Assembly (NCBI RefSeq): GCF_901686465.1
Contig: NZ_LR594487.1
Location: forward strand, 1,361,650 to 1,425,649
Source: Halorubrum sp. DM2
GTDB lineage: Archaea > Halobacteriota > Halobacteria > Halobacteriales > Haloferacaceae
Reading direction: 5' to 3'
Length of the DNA stretch: 64,000 nt
Position numbers and translations under genes: made by a program. Below are positions 7,600-16,663 of this stretch, one piece after another; position 1 is the first letter of the stretch, and each line of letters starts with the position of its first letter. The notes under the pieces were generated by a model. The model saw only the letters and a program-made list of their open reading frames with translations. It searched no databases and was not told where the DNA came from.

Positions 7600-8046
7600 T
7601 TACTCTTCCGCGCGGAACTCCACGAGCGTCAGGTCTCGGTCGAGCGCGCACGTCTCGTGCGGCGGCTCACCCAGCACCCGATCGATGACGCGCTCGTCGT
7701 CGAAGTCGGCACCGTCGGGGACGCAGTAGCCGTGGCTCGGGCACTCGGTGTGCGGACAGGGGCCGGCGAGCGACGCCTTGCTGCCGGCGTAGGCGCGCTT
7801 CGAGGGGACGTTCGCCGGAACCGACGCGGGTTCGACCTCGACCGCACGGACGCCGGCGTCGTGGACCGCGCAGTCGAGCGTCTGCGCGTTCTCCCGGATG
7901 TCGGTCACACGGTACCGTTTCCCCTCGGAGAGGTTCAGGCACTGGCCGCGGTAGGGACACCCCTCGCAGTCGGTCGATTCCCCCTCGTAGACGAACTCGC
8001 GACCCACGTCGGCGAGCCGAGTCCCGATGAGCGTGACCGTGGTCAT
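7600..8046 (-). CDS. UPF0179 family cysteine-rich protein
   Basis: Conserved euryarchaeal protein of unknown function, 148 residues, the usual UPF0179 length. It begins MTTVTLIGTRLA and carries cysteines spaced as if binding an iron-sulfur cluster or zinc: C27, C30 and C36 in the stretch CEGCPYRGQC, with further ones in GPCPHTECPSHGYC near 106-116 and one close to the C terminus (ETCALD). It is convergent with udp and divergent from tmcA, with about 100 bp between the two starts. Confidence 0.9.
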   Translation of the reverse strand: MTTVTLIGTRLADVGREFVYEGESTDCEGCPYRGQCLNLSEGKRYRVTDIRENAQTLDCAVHDAGVRAVEVEPASVPANVPSKRAYAGSKASLAGPCPHTECPSHGYCVPDGADFDDERVIDRVLGEPPHETCALDRDLTLVEFRAEE

Positions 8047-8153
8047 GCCCGGAGCGACGCGCCGCGCGGCCGTAAGCCTCCCGCCTCCGCCGGACGCGAG
8101 CGGACGGGCGGACTCGGCTCCGTTCGAAAGGGCACGCGCGGAGGGGAAGACAC

Positions 8154-10493
8154 ATGTCCGCGCCTCGGCAACGACGAGCGAAGATGATCGCGGGGGTCAC
8201 GCGGGAGCTACGGGCCGAGGCCGAGCGGGCGAACGAGCGGCGGGTCCTCGCGCTCGCCGGCGACCGGGACCGCGCGATCGACGTCGCCTACGACGCGGTC
8301 GAGGCGGTCGAGATCGACGACGAGGACGTCTCTATCGTCTCGACGCGAGAGGGGTTCCGATTCGAGGAACACCGACCGCGGAGCGCCGACGAGCTGTTGG
8401 GGCGCACCCGCGAGGCGGTAATCCTCGACTGCCACGAGCGGTTCGTCCCGAACGCGCTCGGTCGAGCGGTCGGCGCTGTCGACGGCGGCGGACTCCTGAT
8501 CCTCCTGACGCCCGCGCTCGACGACTGGCCGGGGATCCGCGACCGGTTCGACGACTCGCTCGGGGTGCCTCCGTACGGCGTCGACGACGTGACGGGGCGG
8601 TTCCGCGAGCGCCTCGTTTCGACGCTCCGAACTCACCCCGGCGTCGCGATCGTCGCGCTCGGCGACGACGCAGACGGAGACGTTCTCGAACGCGACGGAC
8701 TCACCGGGGCGGGAGCGGCGGCGGAAGCAGAAGCGGATCGCGGGTCCGTCGACCGGCCGAGCGCGCCGCCGGACGCAGTGTTCCCCGCGGCCGCGTACGC
8801 CGCCTGTCTCACGGGCGATCAGTCGCGGGCGCTGCGGGCGTTCGAGGCGCTCGCGAGTCCCGGCTCCGCGGTCGTCGTCGAGTCCGACCGGGGGCGCGGG
8901 AAGTCGAGCGCGGCCGGGCTGGCGGCGGGCGCACTCGCACTCGGGGGCGGCGACGTGCTCGTCACCGCGCCCGGGTTCCGGAACGCCGCGGAGGTGTTCG
9001 CGCGAGCGCGGGGGCTGATCGGCGGGGAAACCGAGGGGCACGGCGGCGAGGTCGGCGACGGCGACGACCGCGACCTCCGGACTCCGGCGGGCGGTCGCGT
9101 CCGGTTTCTGCCGCCCGCGGCGGCCGCGGCGGAGGCCGCCGCGGCGGACGCCGTGATCGTCGACGAGGCGGCGGCGCTCCCGGTGCGGCTGCTGGAGGGG
9201 TTCCTCGACGCGCCCGCGGTGGCGTTCTGTACGACCGTCCACGGCTACGAGGGGGCGGGCCGCGGGTTCGCGGTCCGGTTCCGCGAGCGGCTGCTCGACT
9301 CGCGGTTCGCGGTGCGGGACGTGCGGCTCGACGAGCCGATCCGGTACGCGCGAGACGATCCGGTGGAGGCCTGGGCGTCGCGCGCGCTCCTGCTCGACGC
9401 CCGGCCCGCGGTGGACGAGGCGGTCGCGGACGCGTCGGTCGGCGACGCGACGTACCGGGCGCTCGATCCTGAAGACCTGCTCGCGGACGAGACGCTGCTC
9501 GGCGAGGCGTTCGGGCTGCTCGTCGCCGCGCACTACCGGACCGAGCCGAACGACCTCGCGCGGTTGCTCGACGCGCCGAACCTCGTCGCGCGGGCGCTGG
9601 TCGCGGGCGACCGGGTCGTCGCGGTCGCGCTGCTCGCGCGGGAGGGCGGACTGGACGCCGAGACGCGGCGGGGGATGTACGAGGGCGAGCGCGTCCGCGG
9701 GAACATGGTGCCGGACGTGCTCACGAGCCAGCTGCGCGACGAGAGCGCCGCCGGGCCGTACGGCCTGCGGACGGTCCGGATCGCGACCCACCACGCGCTC
9801 CGGGACGCGGGGTTCGGCTCGCGGCTGCTCGACGAGGTCCACGCGGAGTTCGGCGGCGACCGCGCGGGAGACGACGGCGACCCCGTCGACTACTTCTCGG
9901 TCGGCTACGGCGCGACGCCGCGGCTCCTCCGCTTCTGGCGGCGGGCCGGCTACCGGATCGTCCACCTCTCGACGACCCGGAACGACGCCTCGGGGGAACA
10001 CTCCGCGGTCATGCTCCGGCCGGAGACGGCGGCGGGTCGCGACCTGCTCGACCGCCACGCCGTCGCGTTCCGGGACCGCGAGCGGGACGGGCTCTCGGAC
10101 GCGCACCGCGACGTCGACCCGGACGTGATTCGCGGGGCGCTCCGGGCGTGTTCCGCCCCCGTCGCGGTCGATCTCACCGAGACCGAGTGGCGCTCCGTCG
10201 TCGGCGCGTCAGTCGGGCCGGGGATGTACGACAGCGCGCCCGGCGCGTTCCGCGACCTCGCGCTCGCGGCGCTGATAGAAGGGGACGGCGACGCCCCCAT
10301 CGACGACCGCGAAGAGCGCCTGCTCGTTCGGAAGGTGCTTCAGGGCCGGTCGTGGGAGGGGGTCGCCGACGACCTCGGCTTCGCCTCGCTGAGCGCGTGT
10401 CGGCGCGCGCTCGGCGACGCCGCCGTCCCGCTCGTCGAGCGGTACGGCACCGAGTTCGCGCGCAGGGAGCGTGAACGATTTATAAACGACTGA
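8154..10493 (+). CDS. tmcA: tRNA(Met) cytidine acetyltransferase TmcA
   Basis: RNA acetyltransferase that makes N4-acetylcytidine using acetyl-CoA and ATP; archaeal relatives modify tRNA and often rRNA. Of its 779 residues, about 1-190 are the N-terminal DUF1726-like domain. The helicase-like domain has a P-loop near 242-253 (ESDRGRGKSSAAG) and a Walker B near 332 (VIVDEAAALPV). A GNAT acetyltransferase fold follows at about 470-650 (RIATHHALRDAGFGSRLL), and a C-terminal tRNA-binding region completes it. ATG at 8154 gives the expected N terminus. Its 3' end runs into a copy of the structured repeat lying in the opposite orientation. Confidence 0.93.
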   Translation: MSAPRQRRAKMIAGVTRELRAEAERANERRVLALAGDRDRAIDVAYDAVEAVEIDDEDVSIVSTREGFRFEEHRPRSADELLGRTREAVILDCHERFVPNALGRAVGAVDGGGLLILLTPALDDWPGIRDRFDDSLGVPPYGVDDVTGRFRERLVSTLRTHPGVAIVALGDDADGDVLERDGLTGAGAAAEAEADRGSVDRPSAPPDAVFPAAAYAACLTGDQSRALRAFEALASPGSAVVVESDRGRGKSSAAGLAAGALALGGGDVLVTAPGFRNAAEVFARARGLIGGETEGHGGEVGDGDDRDLRTPAGGRVRFLPPAAAAAEAAAADAVIVDEAAALPVRLLEGFLDAPAVAFCTTVHGYEGAGRGFAVRFRERLLDSRFAVRDVRLDEPIRYARDDPVEAWASRALLLDARPAVDEAVADASVGDATYRALDPEDLLADETLLGEAFGLLVAAHYRTEPNDLARLLDAPNLVARALVAGDRVVAVALLAREGGLDAETRRGMYEGERVRGNMVPDVLTSQLRDESAAGPYGLRTVRIATHHALRDAGFGSRLLDEVHAEFGGDRAGDDGDPVDYFSVGYGATPRLLRFWRRAGYRIVHLSTTRNDASGEHSAVMLRPETAAGRDLLDRHAVAFRDRERDGLSDAHRDVDPDVIRGALRACSAPVAVDLTETEWRSVVGASVGPGMYDSAPGAFRDLALAALIEGDGDAPIDDREERLLVRKVLQGRSWEGVADDLGFASLSACRRALGDAAVPLVERYGTEFARRERERFIND

Positions 10494-10531
10494 CAGAGCC
10501 GACACGATAGTTTATAGGTGAACGATGCGGT

Positions 10532-10860
10532 GGCGCGTGCCTGCGAGCGGCCGCCGGTGGCGGCCGCGACGCAGCACCGCGCGAGGGAGTCAGTCGCCGG
10601 AGCGAAGCGGAGGCGACTGACGAGGCTGGGGAGGCACGAGGTGCTGTGCGGTCGGGTGGGACTCGAAGGGGCAGCCGCGAGGACGAAGACGCGCGACGCA
10701 AGCACCGCAGCGAGGGAACGAAGTGACCGAGTGAGGCGCGCAGCGAGCGCATCGAGTCCTCGCGGCTGGGGCTTCGGCGGTCACACTCGGAACGGGATCA
10801 CAGCGTATAGCCGAGCGACTGGGGCTTCGGAAGAGTTCACGTCGATCAGCGACTTATAAG
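10532..10860 (-). repeat. Structured repeat element, copy A
   Basis: First of four related elements, read on the minus strand. In order: a TATA-like CTTATAAG (10853-10860); box 1 ending at 10830; box 2 GAAGCCCCAGCCG (10763-10777 region); outer stem cagccgcgaggac/gtcctcgcggctg (10672-10684 with 10756-10768, 13 bp perfect) around a variable 71-base loop; the conserved linear block (10619-10674); stem 2 TCAGTCGCC/GGCGACTGA (10590-10598 with 10612-10620); and stem 3 GCGGCCGCC/GGCGGCCGC (10547-10555 with 10559-10567). It fills the gap between the tmcA and ferredoxin 3' ends. Nothing else is seen in this 437-base gap. Peptides read through it are artefacts of high GC. Confidence 0.85.
10853..10860 (-). 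promoter_or_regulatory. TATA-like box upstream of repeat copy A
   Basis: CTTATAAG on the minus strand precedes the first CCGAAGCCCCAG box of copy A by 21 bases (10831-10851 plus one flanking T). The same 21-base spacing and a similar spacer containing GATCG occur in copy D, which suggests a real promoter for an RNA starting at or near the box. Confidence 0.5.
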
Positions 10861-10930
10861 CGGAACCACCCTCGTACAGCCGGGAAACCGAGACTCCGAG
10901 CGTCAACGCCGCGCCGGCACGTTCGACTAT

Positions 10931-11287
<357 letters not shown>

Positions 11288-11316
11288 TTAAACTCCGCGG
11301 GGTCGGGACGTTCCGG

Positions 11317-13089
11317 TCAGGGGTGCGCGTAGTACGCCACCAGATCCTCGGAGCCGTCCGGACCACCCGCCTCGTCGGTCGCGTCGGGGTCGAACGCGTC
11401 GATCCGCGCGAAGCCGACGCGGACGAACTGGATCACCGTGTCGGGGTCGACGTCGGCGAGCGCCGGTTCGGCGATCCCTCGCACGTCGCCCTCGACGGTC
11501 CGGAGGAGCGTCTCCAGCCCCTCGTCGGCGGGGGCCCAGTGGATCACGTCCACGTCGCCGTCGCGGACCACGTCGATGTCGGCGTCGAGGAAGACGAGTT
11601 CGTCGCCCGCGTGACGGACGCAGCCGTACCCCTTCAGCCAGACGCGCTCGCCCTCGTCCGGGAGGTCGGGGGATTCGACGACGACGCGACCGGCGGGGAC
11701 CTCGCGGTCGCCGCGGTCGGCGTGGTCGGGGTGGAGCGGCGGGTGGCCCGCCTCGGGCGCGGGTTCGTCGCCGTCGACGACCGGCAGTTCCACGGCGGGC
11801 GCGTCGTCGCGGTCGCGGACGAAGAAGTACCGGTTCGCCTCGTCGTCGACGAGGTCTCGGTTGTTCGCGTACACGGAGGACATCGCCAGATCGACGTCGG
11901 AGGTGGACATGCCGAGTTCCGTCATCGAGTCGACGAGCGCCTGCCCGCGGATGCCGCGGCGGCGCATGGACTGGATCGTCGGCGCGCGGGGATCGTCCCA
12001 GCCCGTCAGCTCGCCGGTCTCGATCAGCTCCTTGATCGTCGAGGTCGACAGCTTCACGTCGTACTCGTCGACCTGAACGTGGCCCCAGTGGAGCACCTCG
12101 GGATACTCCCAGCCGAAGTAGTCGTAGACGAACCGCTGGCGCTTCGCGGAGTCCTGGAGGTCGATGCCGCGGATGATGTGCGTGACGCCCGTGAGGTGGT
12201 CGTCGACGCCGGACTGGAAGTCGAGCATGGGCCAGCAGCGGTACTCTGCGGCCTCCTCGCGCGGGTGCGGCGTGTCGATCATGCGGAACGCGACCCAGTC
12301 GCGCAGGGCGGGGTTCTTGTGTTCGATGTCGGTCTTGACGCGGAGGACCAATTCGCCGGAGCCGTACTCTCCGTCGACCATCGCCTCGAACTCCTCGCGG
12401 ACCGTCTCGCCGTCCTTCTCGCGGTGGGGACACGCCTCGCCCGCGTTCTTCAGCTCCGAGAACTCGTCGCCGGAACACGAGCAGGTGTACGCGCCGCCGG
12501 CGTCGATCAGCTCGCGGGCGTGGTCGTAGTACGTCTCCAGCCGGTCGGACGCCCGAATCACGCGGTCCGGCTCGAAGCCGAGGTACTCGATGTCTTCGAG
12601 GATGGCGTCGTAGGCGTCAAGGTCGGGTCGCTTCGTCTCCGGGTCCGTGTCGTCGAACCGGCAGATGAACTCCCCGTCGTAGCGCTCCTTGTACGTCCCG
12701 ATGACGGCGGGCATTCGGGCGTGACCGACGTGCCACGGGCCGTTCGGGTTCGGCGCGGCGCGCATCACGACTTCCCCGTCCTCGGCGTTCGGCAGGTCGG
12801 GGAGGACGCGGTCGTCGGCCTCCGCCTCCGCCTCGAGCTCCGCGAGCCTGTCGGGCGCGAGTTCGCCGAGCCGCTCGCGGCGCTCGGCGTCGTCCAACTC
12901 GGCGACCTCGTTCACGACCGGTGCGAGGACGCCCGGAATCTCGTCGCCGTGCGGGCGGAACTCGGGGTTCTCGCCCATGATCGGGCCCATGATCGCGCCC
13001 ACCTCCGGATCGTTGCCGTGCTTGAGCGCGTTGAAAAGCGCCGCGGCCTCGCCGGCCGCCGCGACGCGCTCGCGGAGTTCGTCGTCCAT
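11317..13089 (-). CDS. gltX: Glutamyl-tRNA synthetase, archaeal type
   Basis: Charges tRNA-Glu, and in archaea usually also tRNA-Gln, whose Glu is then amidated by GatDE. The 590-residue protein from ATG 13089 (MDDELRERV) has the class I HIGH-like PNGPWHVGHAR near residue 118, the archaeal/eukaryotic catalytic core (CRFDDTDPETKRPD), a KLSTS signature in the VKLSTSTIKE stretch, and an anticodon-binding beta-barrel domain at the C terminus. The upstream ATG at 13116 would add nine residues (MTRPRQASR) not typical of the family. Upstream on the minus strand lies a T-rich stretch near 13115-13120 that could be its promoter. Confidence 0.93.
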   Translation of the reverse strand: MDDELRERVAAAGEAAALFNALKHGNDPEVGAIMGPIMGENPEFRPHGDEIPGVLAPVVNEVAELDDAERRERLGELAPDRLAELEAEAEADDRVLPDLPNAEDGEVVMRAAPNPNGPWHVGHARMPAVIGTYKERYDGEFICRFDDTDPETKRPDLDAYDAILEDIEYLGFEPDRVIRASDRLETYYDHARELIDAGGAYTCSCSGDEFSELKNAGEACPHREKDGETVREEFEAMVDGEYGSGELVLRVKTDIEHKNPALRDWVAFRMIDTPHPREEAAEYRCWPMLDFQSGVDDHLTGVTHIIRGIDLQDSAKRQRFVYDYFGWEYPEVLHWGHVQVDEYDVKLSTSTIKELIETGELTGWDDPRAPTIQSMRRRGIRGQALVDSMTELGMSTSDVDLAMSSVYANNRDLVDDEANRYFFVRDRDDAPAVELPVVDGDEPAPEAGHPPLHPDHADRGDREVPAGRVVVESPDLPDEGERVWLKGYGCVRHAGDELVFLDADIDVVRDGDVDVIHWAPADEGLETLLRTVEGDVRGIAEPALADVDPDTVIQFVRVGFARIDAFDPDATDEAGGPDGSEDLVAYYAHP

Positions 13090-13293
13090 ACGGCTCGCTT
13101 GGCGGGGTCGGGTCAAAAACGCCGCGAAACGGCGGGGAGGGGCGGATCCCCCAGCGGCGCAGGCGGAGCGGACAGCGCGGCCCGGCCGGACAGCACGGGC
13201 GGCGTGGGCGGCGACCGCCGCGACGGCGCGCCGCGTGCGGGACGGCGGGTAGGGGCGCTCGACACGAGCCGACGGACCGGCTTAAACTACCGA

Positions 13294-13336
13294 GACCGTT
13301 CACGCGCGTAACGGGCCGCTACCGGCGTAAACGGTC
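13294..13336. other. Imperfect inverted repeat in a 432-bp gap
   Basis: GACCGTTCACGC (13294-13305) pairs with GCGTAAACGGTC (13325-13336) with one mismatch around a 19-base loop. It lies in the gap 13090-13521 between gltX and a small membrane-protein gene, after a TATA-like GGCTTAAAC at 13279-13287. It could be an operator or an RNA hairpin. The rest of the gap is GC-rich and shows no gene. Confidence 0.3.
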
Positions 13337-13521
13337 GAGACGCTTTTACCCGCCCGGACAGAACGGGCAGACTTTCGGCAGGACGAGAGGCGTGACCGCC
13401 CGGATCGGGGGCCCTGACCCGGACGAACGGGTTCGGTTCGTGGCCTTGATGGTCGCCGGGGGCGTGGTGGACGCATGAGCGCAGCGTCGACGGTCGTCGG
13501 AACGCGGAGGAGGGGGTCGGC

Positions 13522-13761
13522 GTGGTAGGACCGATCTCCGAGGCGGAGCGAGACGCCGGAAATCGGAAGATAAAGCTCGTGTTGCTCGCGATCGTCACCG
13601 TCTCGCCGCCGCTGATCGCCCTCCAGTTCGACCCGTCGCCGGTCCAACTGCTCGCCGCGCTCGGCGGCGGCCTCCTCCTCGGATTGGCGGTCGTGTGGTA
13701 CCTCGGACGGCTCGCAGCGGAGTTCAGCGGCGGGCGGCGACGACCCGGGCGACGGCGCTGA
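13522..13761 (+). CDS. Small two-helix membrane protein
   Basis: Predicted 79-residue membrane protein from a GTG start. Two hydrophobic stretches (about 18-36 and 43-64) are joined by a short polar loop, and the C terminus is very basic (GGRRRPGRRR). Small proteins of this shape are common in haloarchaea and mostly lack functions. No better start is available in frame, and the nearest ATG at 13475 belongs to another frame that closes at once. I do not recognise the family. Confidence 0.5.
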   Translation: MVGPISEAERDAGNRKIKLVLLAIVTVSPPLIALQFDPSPVQLLAALGGGLLLGLAVVWYLGRLAAEFSGGRRRPGRRR

Positions 13762-13982
13762 CCCGCCTCTGGCCTCGGGTAAGTACGGCCAGCCTTGTTG
13801 AATTCAATAGAAATTGACAATTTTGCTCTCTCAGTCGCTCAGCACAGGTGATCCACATACTGACACACAGTACGGATCTAGCCATGTTATATCAGAATTC
13901 TAAAATGATTCGCGGATAGATTCCGCAAGCGGGCGGTGGGGTAATCGTATTTCTCTCCGGTTCGTGGAGGCGGTTGCCTAAC

Positions 13983-13990
13983 CTTATTTA
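13983..13990 (+). promoter_or_regulatory. TATA-like box before the 14014 lipoprotein gene
   Basis: CTTATTTA lies 24-31 bases before the GTG at 14014, the spacing of a leaderless haloarchaeal transcript; it supports the GTG as the true start. The gap upstream (13762-13982) is AT-rich and holds no recognisable gene. Confidence 0.45.
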
Positions 13991-14013
13991 CGCGTTCGCA
14001 ACATCAACAACGT

Positions 14014-14436
14014 GTGTATCGGCGTTCCCTCCTTGTAGCACTCACTCCCGCTCTCGCCGGCTGCTCGCTTACACCGACTGGCCCCTTAACGGAGTCATAC
14101 CCGACCAGTGCCCCGAACGTTTTCGCCTCCTTCGACTGGGACCCCGACCGATCTGTACTCATCGTAACGTTCGATCGTGGCAACCGCTTGACGGCCGAAA
14201 ACACCGGGCGACTCAGTGTAATCACACCAGACCCCGAAGGCGTTGAGACGGTGTGGGTCGACCGGGACGATACCGACACGGCCTCCGAGTTCCCACTTAC
14301 ACCCGGAGCGACGCTACATCACGAGATCTCGGCCCCGGCGACGACCCATGTGGTCTGGGAGGGCCCAGAGCAGCAGAACTCGCAGGCGGTCGGTAACTGG
14401 CGGCCGGAGATGACTCGTTCCGAGGGTGGCGAATGA
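14014..14436 (+). CDS. Predicted exported lipoprotein, unknown family
   Basis: 140-residue protein with a short signal: MYRRSLLVALTPALAGC holds a twin arginine, a hydrophobic core and a lipobox (LAGC, Cys17). The mature part is mostly beta strand and looks like a small immunoglobulin-like or chaperone-like domain (SVLIVTFDRGNRLTAENTG), with no enzyme motif. GTG 14014 is supported by the TATA-like box upstream. The stop overlaps the ATG of the next gene by four bases, so the two proteins probably act together outside the cell. I do not recognise the family; its codon use is less GC-biased than that of the neighbouring housekeeping genes. Confidence 0.65.
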   Translation: MYRRSLLVALTPALAGCSLTPTGPLTESYPTSAPNVFASFDWDPDRSVLIVTFDRGNRLTAENTGRLSVITPDPEGVETVWVDRDDTDTASEFPLTPGATLHHEISAPATTHVVWEGPEQQNSQAVGNWRPEMTRSEGGE

Positions 14437-15383
14437 ACCGACGGAGGTTCCTCGCCGGGGCGGGCATAACGGCCCTCGGTACGATCACGGGGTACGGTGG
14501 CCTCCGGGTTACAGACATTCGTCCATACGACCCGGCGCTGCCGACAGGCGAATCGCCGCGTGAGCGTATTATTGCGGCTGCTCGACATCGCCACGCTGTC
14601 GATCATCGAGCCGTCACCAAGGTCCGGGTTCTGGAAGATTGGACCGGTGAGACACCGTATGACCTCGATATCCGCAAGCTGTGGCACGAACCCTCACGAC
14701 GGCGGCACCTCCACACGCTAACGACGTTCGAGACGCCGCTGACAAACAGCAGTCGTCTCGCGGACGCCCCTGACAGGGAGTACATCACGCCCCATCAGAC
14801 GCTGTGGGCGCTCCTTCACTACAACCGAGTGCTCAACGATAGTTACGACCTTCCGTTGACGAACGTGCGCTACATCACAGACGGAGCTTGGCTCTATGAC
14901 CACGATGCGCCGACGCCAGAGGGAGACGCTGTACGCGTCTCAGACAAGCGGAGCGGACACATACCCGACGGTGACTACGAGCGAGCCTTCGAGCCAGTCG
15001 GTCGTGATTTCATCCGCCCTCACCGGACCGACTGGACGCGAACCGCTGCCGATGACGCGACCGTCACGTACCGCGTCACCGGAGCAGATGCGTACGCACA
15101 GGTCGTTCCACTGCCGTTCGCACCCATTTCGGCGTCGGCGTTCGGCGACTGTTGGATAGAGGTGACACTACACCGTAAGACGGGGCGACTCCGGCGGATC
15201 GTCGACAATCGTGCCGTCGTCATTGACCTTCAAGACGGCGCTGGAGAGCGGTCGCTGACGTATCGCATTGAAACCAAGATCGACCGGTACGGGGACACAC
15301 GCGCGCGCCGGCCGGCTGGGAGCGTTAACCGGAGCCTCGAATCGCGTGTGAGAGCTCTGCTTTTCGATCTGATGAACTACTGA
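14433..15383 (+). CDS. Tat-exported protein of unknown function
   Basis: 316-residue protein beginning MNRRRFLAGAGITALGTITG, a clear twin-arginine signal without an obvious lipobox. The mature part has many aromatic and polar residues, with YITPHQTLWALLHYNRVLND in the middle and repeated beta-strand patterns in the C-terminal half (YRVTGADAYAQVVPLP, WIEVTLHRKTGRLRRIVDN). This resembles secreted proteins with a DUF-type beta domain, but no family was recognised. Translationally coupled to the lipoprotein gene before it (ATGA overlap). Base composition is lower in GC than in flanking genes, which may point to horizontal transfer. Confidence 0.65.
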   Translation: MNRRRFLAGAGITALGTITGYGGLRVTDIRPYDPALPTGESPRERIIAAARHRHAVDHRAVTKVRVLEDWTGETPYDLDIRKLWHEPSRRRHLHTLTTFETPLTNSSRLADAPDREYITPHQTLWALLHYNRVLNDSYDLPLTNVRYITDGAWLYDHDAPTPEGDAVRVSDKRSGHIPDGDYERAFEPVGRDFIRPHRTDWTRTAADDATVTYRVTGADAYAQVVPLPFAPISASAFGDCWIEVTLHRKTGRLRRIVDNRAVVIDLQDGAGERSLTYRIETKIDRYGDTRARRPAGSVNRSLESRVRALLFDLMNY

Positions 15384-15445
15384 TCTCTTACAGGCGGGAG
15401 ACACGCCGCGTCCTGCTCAATTTTCTCCTGTCGATGAGTAAAACG

Positions 15446-15461
15446 ATCACTCACGAGTGAT
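15446..15461. terminator. Inverted repeat after the exported-protein pair
   Basis: ATCACTC-AC-GAGTGAT is a perfect 7-bp inverted repeat followed by TTTT (15461-15464), 62 bases after the stop at 15383. It may end the rightward transcript or be an operator. The rest of the gap 15384-15617 is AT-rich, with no gene seen. Confidence 0.35.
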
Positions 15462-15617
15462 TTTCATACACACGCGCGCTGTATCTCGCGTAGCTATCGG
15501 GACATTTCTTTGAGCTAGTAGCAATCTCGACACTCAATAAGCAGATCTCATCGAACGGCTGTTTCGGGCGAGAACATGTCCGGAGAATAGGATATCAGCG
15601 GTGCCGGCCGGCCGTAT

Positions 15618-16505
15618 TCAATCCGCGCCCGTCTCCGCGCCGCGAGCCGGTTCGACGAGGTCGCCGGCCCGGTCGCCCGCGACCGCGCGCGAACTCGACA
15701 GCGGCGAGATGCTCACCTCGCCCTCGACGGCCGCCCGGCGGTCCGAACCGGGGTCGTCCGCGACGTCGCCGCGGAGGAACTCCCGCCAGAAGCGGTCGCG
15801 GAGTTCCATCCCCATCTCGCCGCGACGCTCGCCGAACTCCCATCCTTCGGGGACGTTCTCGTCTTCGGGGACGCTCTCGTTCTCGGGCCCCTCCTCGCCG
15901 GGGTGGAACTCGATCACGTCGAAGCCGCGCGCCGGCTCGGTCAGTCGGTAGGTCGGATCCACCGCCGCCTCGTCGTCCGCGGCCGGCACGTTGACGTTCA
16001 GCACGTCCGCGCCGAACGGGAGGATCCCCTCGTCGATCCGGTCGAGCAGGTCGGCGACGACCTCGCCGGCGACCGCGAAGTCGCCGGCGTCGAGCGTCGG
16101 CGGCACGGGGAGGTTGCCGCGGTCGTACAGCGAGACCGCGATCGCGGGCGTGCCGAGGAAGGAGGCCTCCATCGCGGCCCCGACGGTGCCGGACTGCCCG
16201 AGGATGTGCGCGCCGATGTTCGGCCCGTGGTTACAGCCGGAGACGACGACGTCGGGGTCGAGTCCAAGCGCCACGTCCGCGACCGCGACGCAGTCGGCAG
16301 GGGTCCCCTCGACCGCGTAGCCGCGGTCCGTCTCGGTGTACTCGACCGTCGTCTCCCACCACGAGCGCGCGCCGCCGACGCCGGACTGATTGCTCTCGGG
16401 CGCGACGACCGTCACGTCGTACTCGGTCGAGAGCGCGTCCGCGAGCGCCCGGATCCCGACGGCGTCGATCCCGTCGTCGTTGGTGAGCAGGATCTCGGTT
16501 GTCAC
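15618..16505 (-). CDS. surE: 5'/3'-nucleotidase SurE
   Basis: Metal-dependent phosphatase acting on nucleoside monophosphates. The 295-residue protein has the SurE hallmarks: LLTNDDGIDAVG at the N terminus (metal ligands Asp10 and Asp11), the Ser in APESNQSGVG, and SGCNHGPNIG supplying the Asn ligand. The C-terminal 60 residues are a Glu/Asp-rich tail longer than in bacterial SurE, common in haloarchaeal proteins. ATG 16505 gives the canonical start. It lies upstream of, and on the same strand as, no partner closer than carA (158 bases), so it is probably transcribed alone. Confidence 0.93.
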   Translation of the reverse strand: MTTEILLTNDDGIDAVGIRALADALSTEYDVTVVAPESNQSGVGGARSWWETTVEYTETDRGYAVEGTPADCVAVADVALGLDPDVVVSGCNHGPNIGAHILGQSGTVGAAMEASFLGTPAIAVSLYDRGNLPVPPTLDAGDFAVAGEVVADLLDRIDEGILPFGADVLNVNVPAADDEAAVDPTYRLTEPARGFDVIEFHPGEEGPENESVPEDENVPEGWEFGERRGEMGMELRDRFWREFLRGDVADDPGSDRRAAVEGEVSISPLSSSRAVAGDRAGDLVEPARGAETGAD

Positions 16506-16663
16506 GCGTCACTCTGCGAGGGGACGAGAGAAAACGTCGCCGGTCTGAGACGGGGAGAAACGGCGGCGACGGGGAGCGCGGGGGTCGCGAACGTCGACCG
16601 GGTGGTACTCCGATTGGTCAGCGGAGGGCGCTGTGACCGCGAGAAACGGGGACCGGTCGGGCG

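Noticed and set aside
8208-10106. 632-codon frame antisense to tmcA
   Set aside because: Shadow frame of a well-supported gene; composition is Arg/Val-rich without domains.
10518-10859. 113-codon open frame across repeat copy A, and similar frames at 25268, 32610 and 62158
   Set aside because: They are read from the structured repeat, have no promoter or conserved start, and their peptides only mirror repeat sequence in high-GC DNA.
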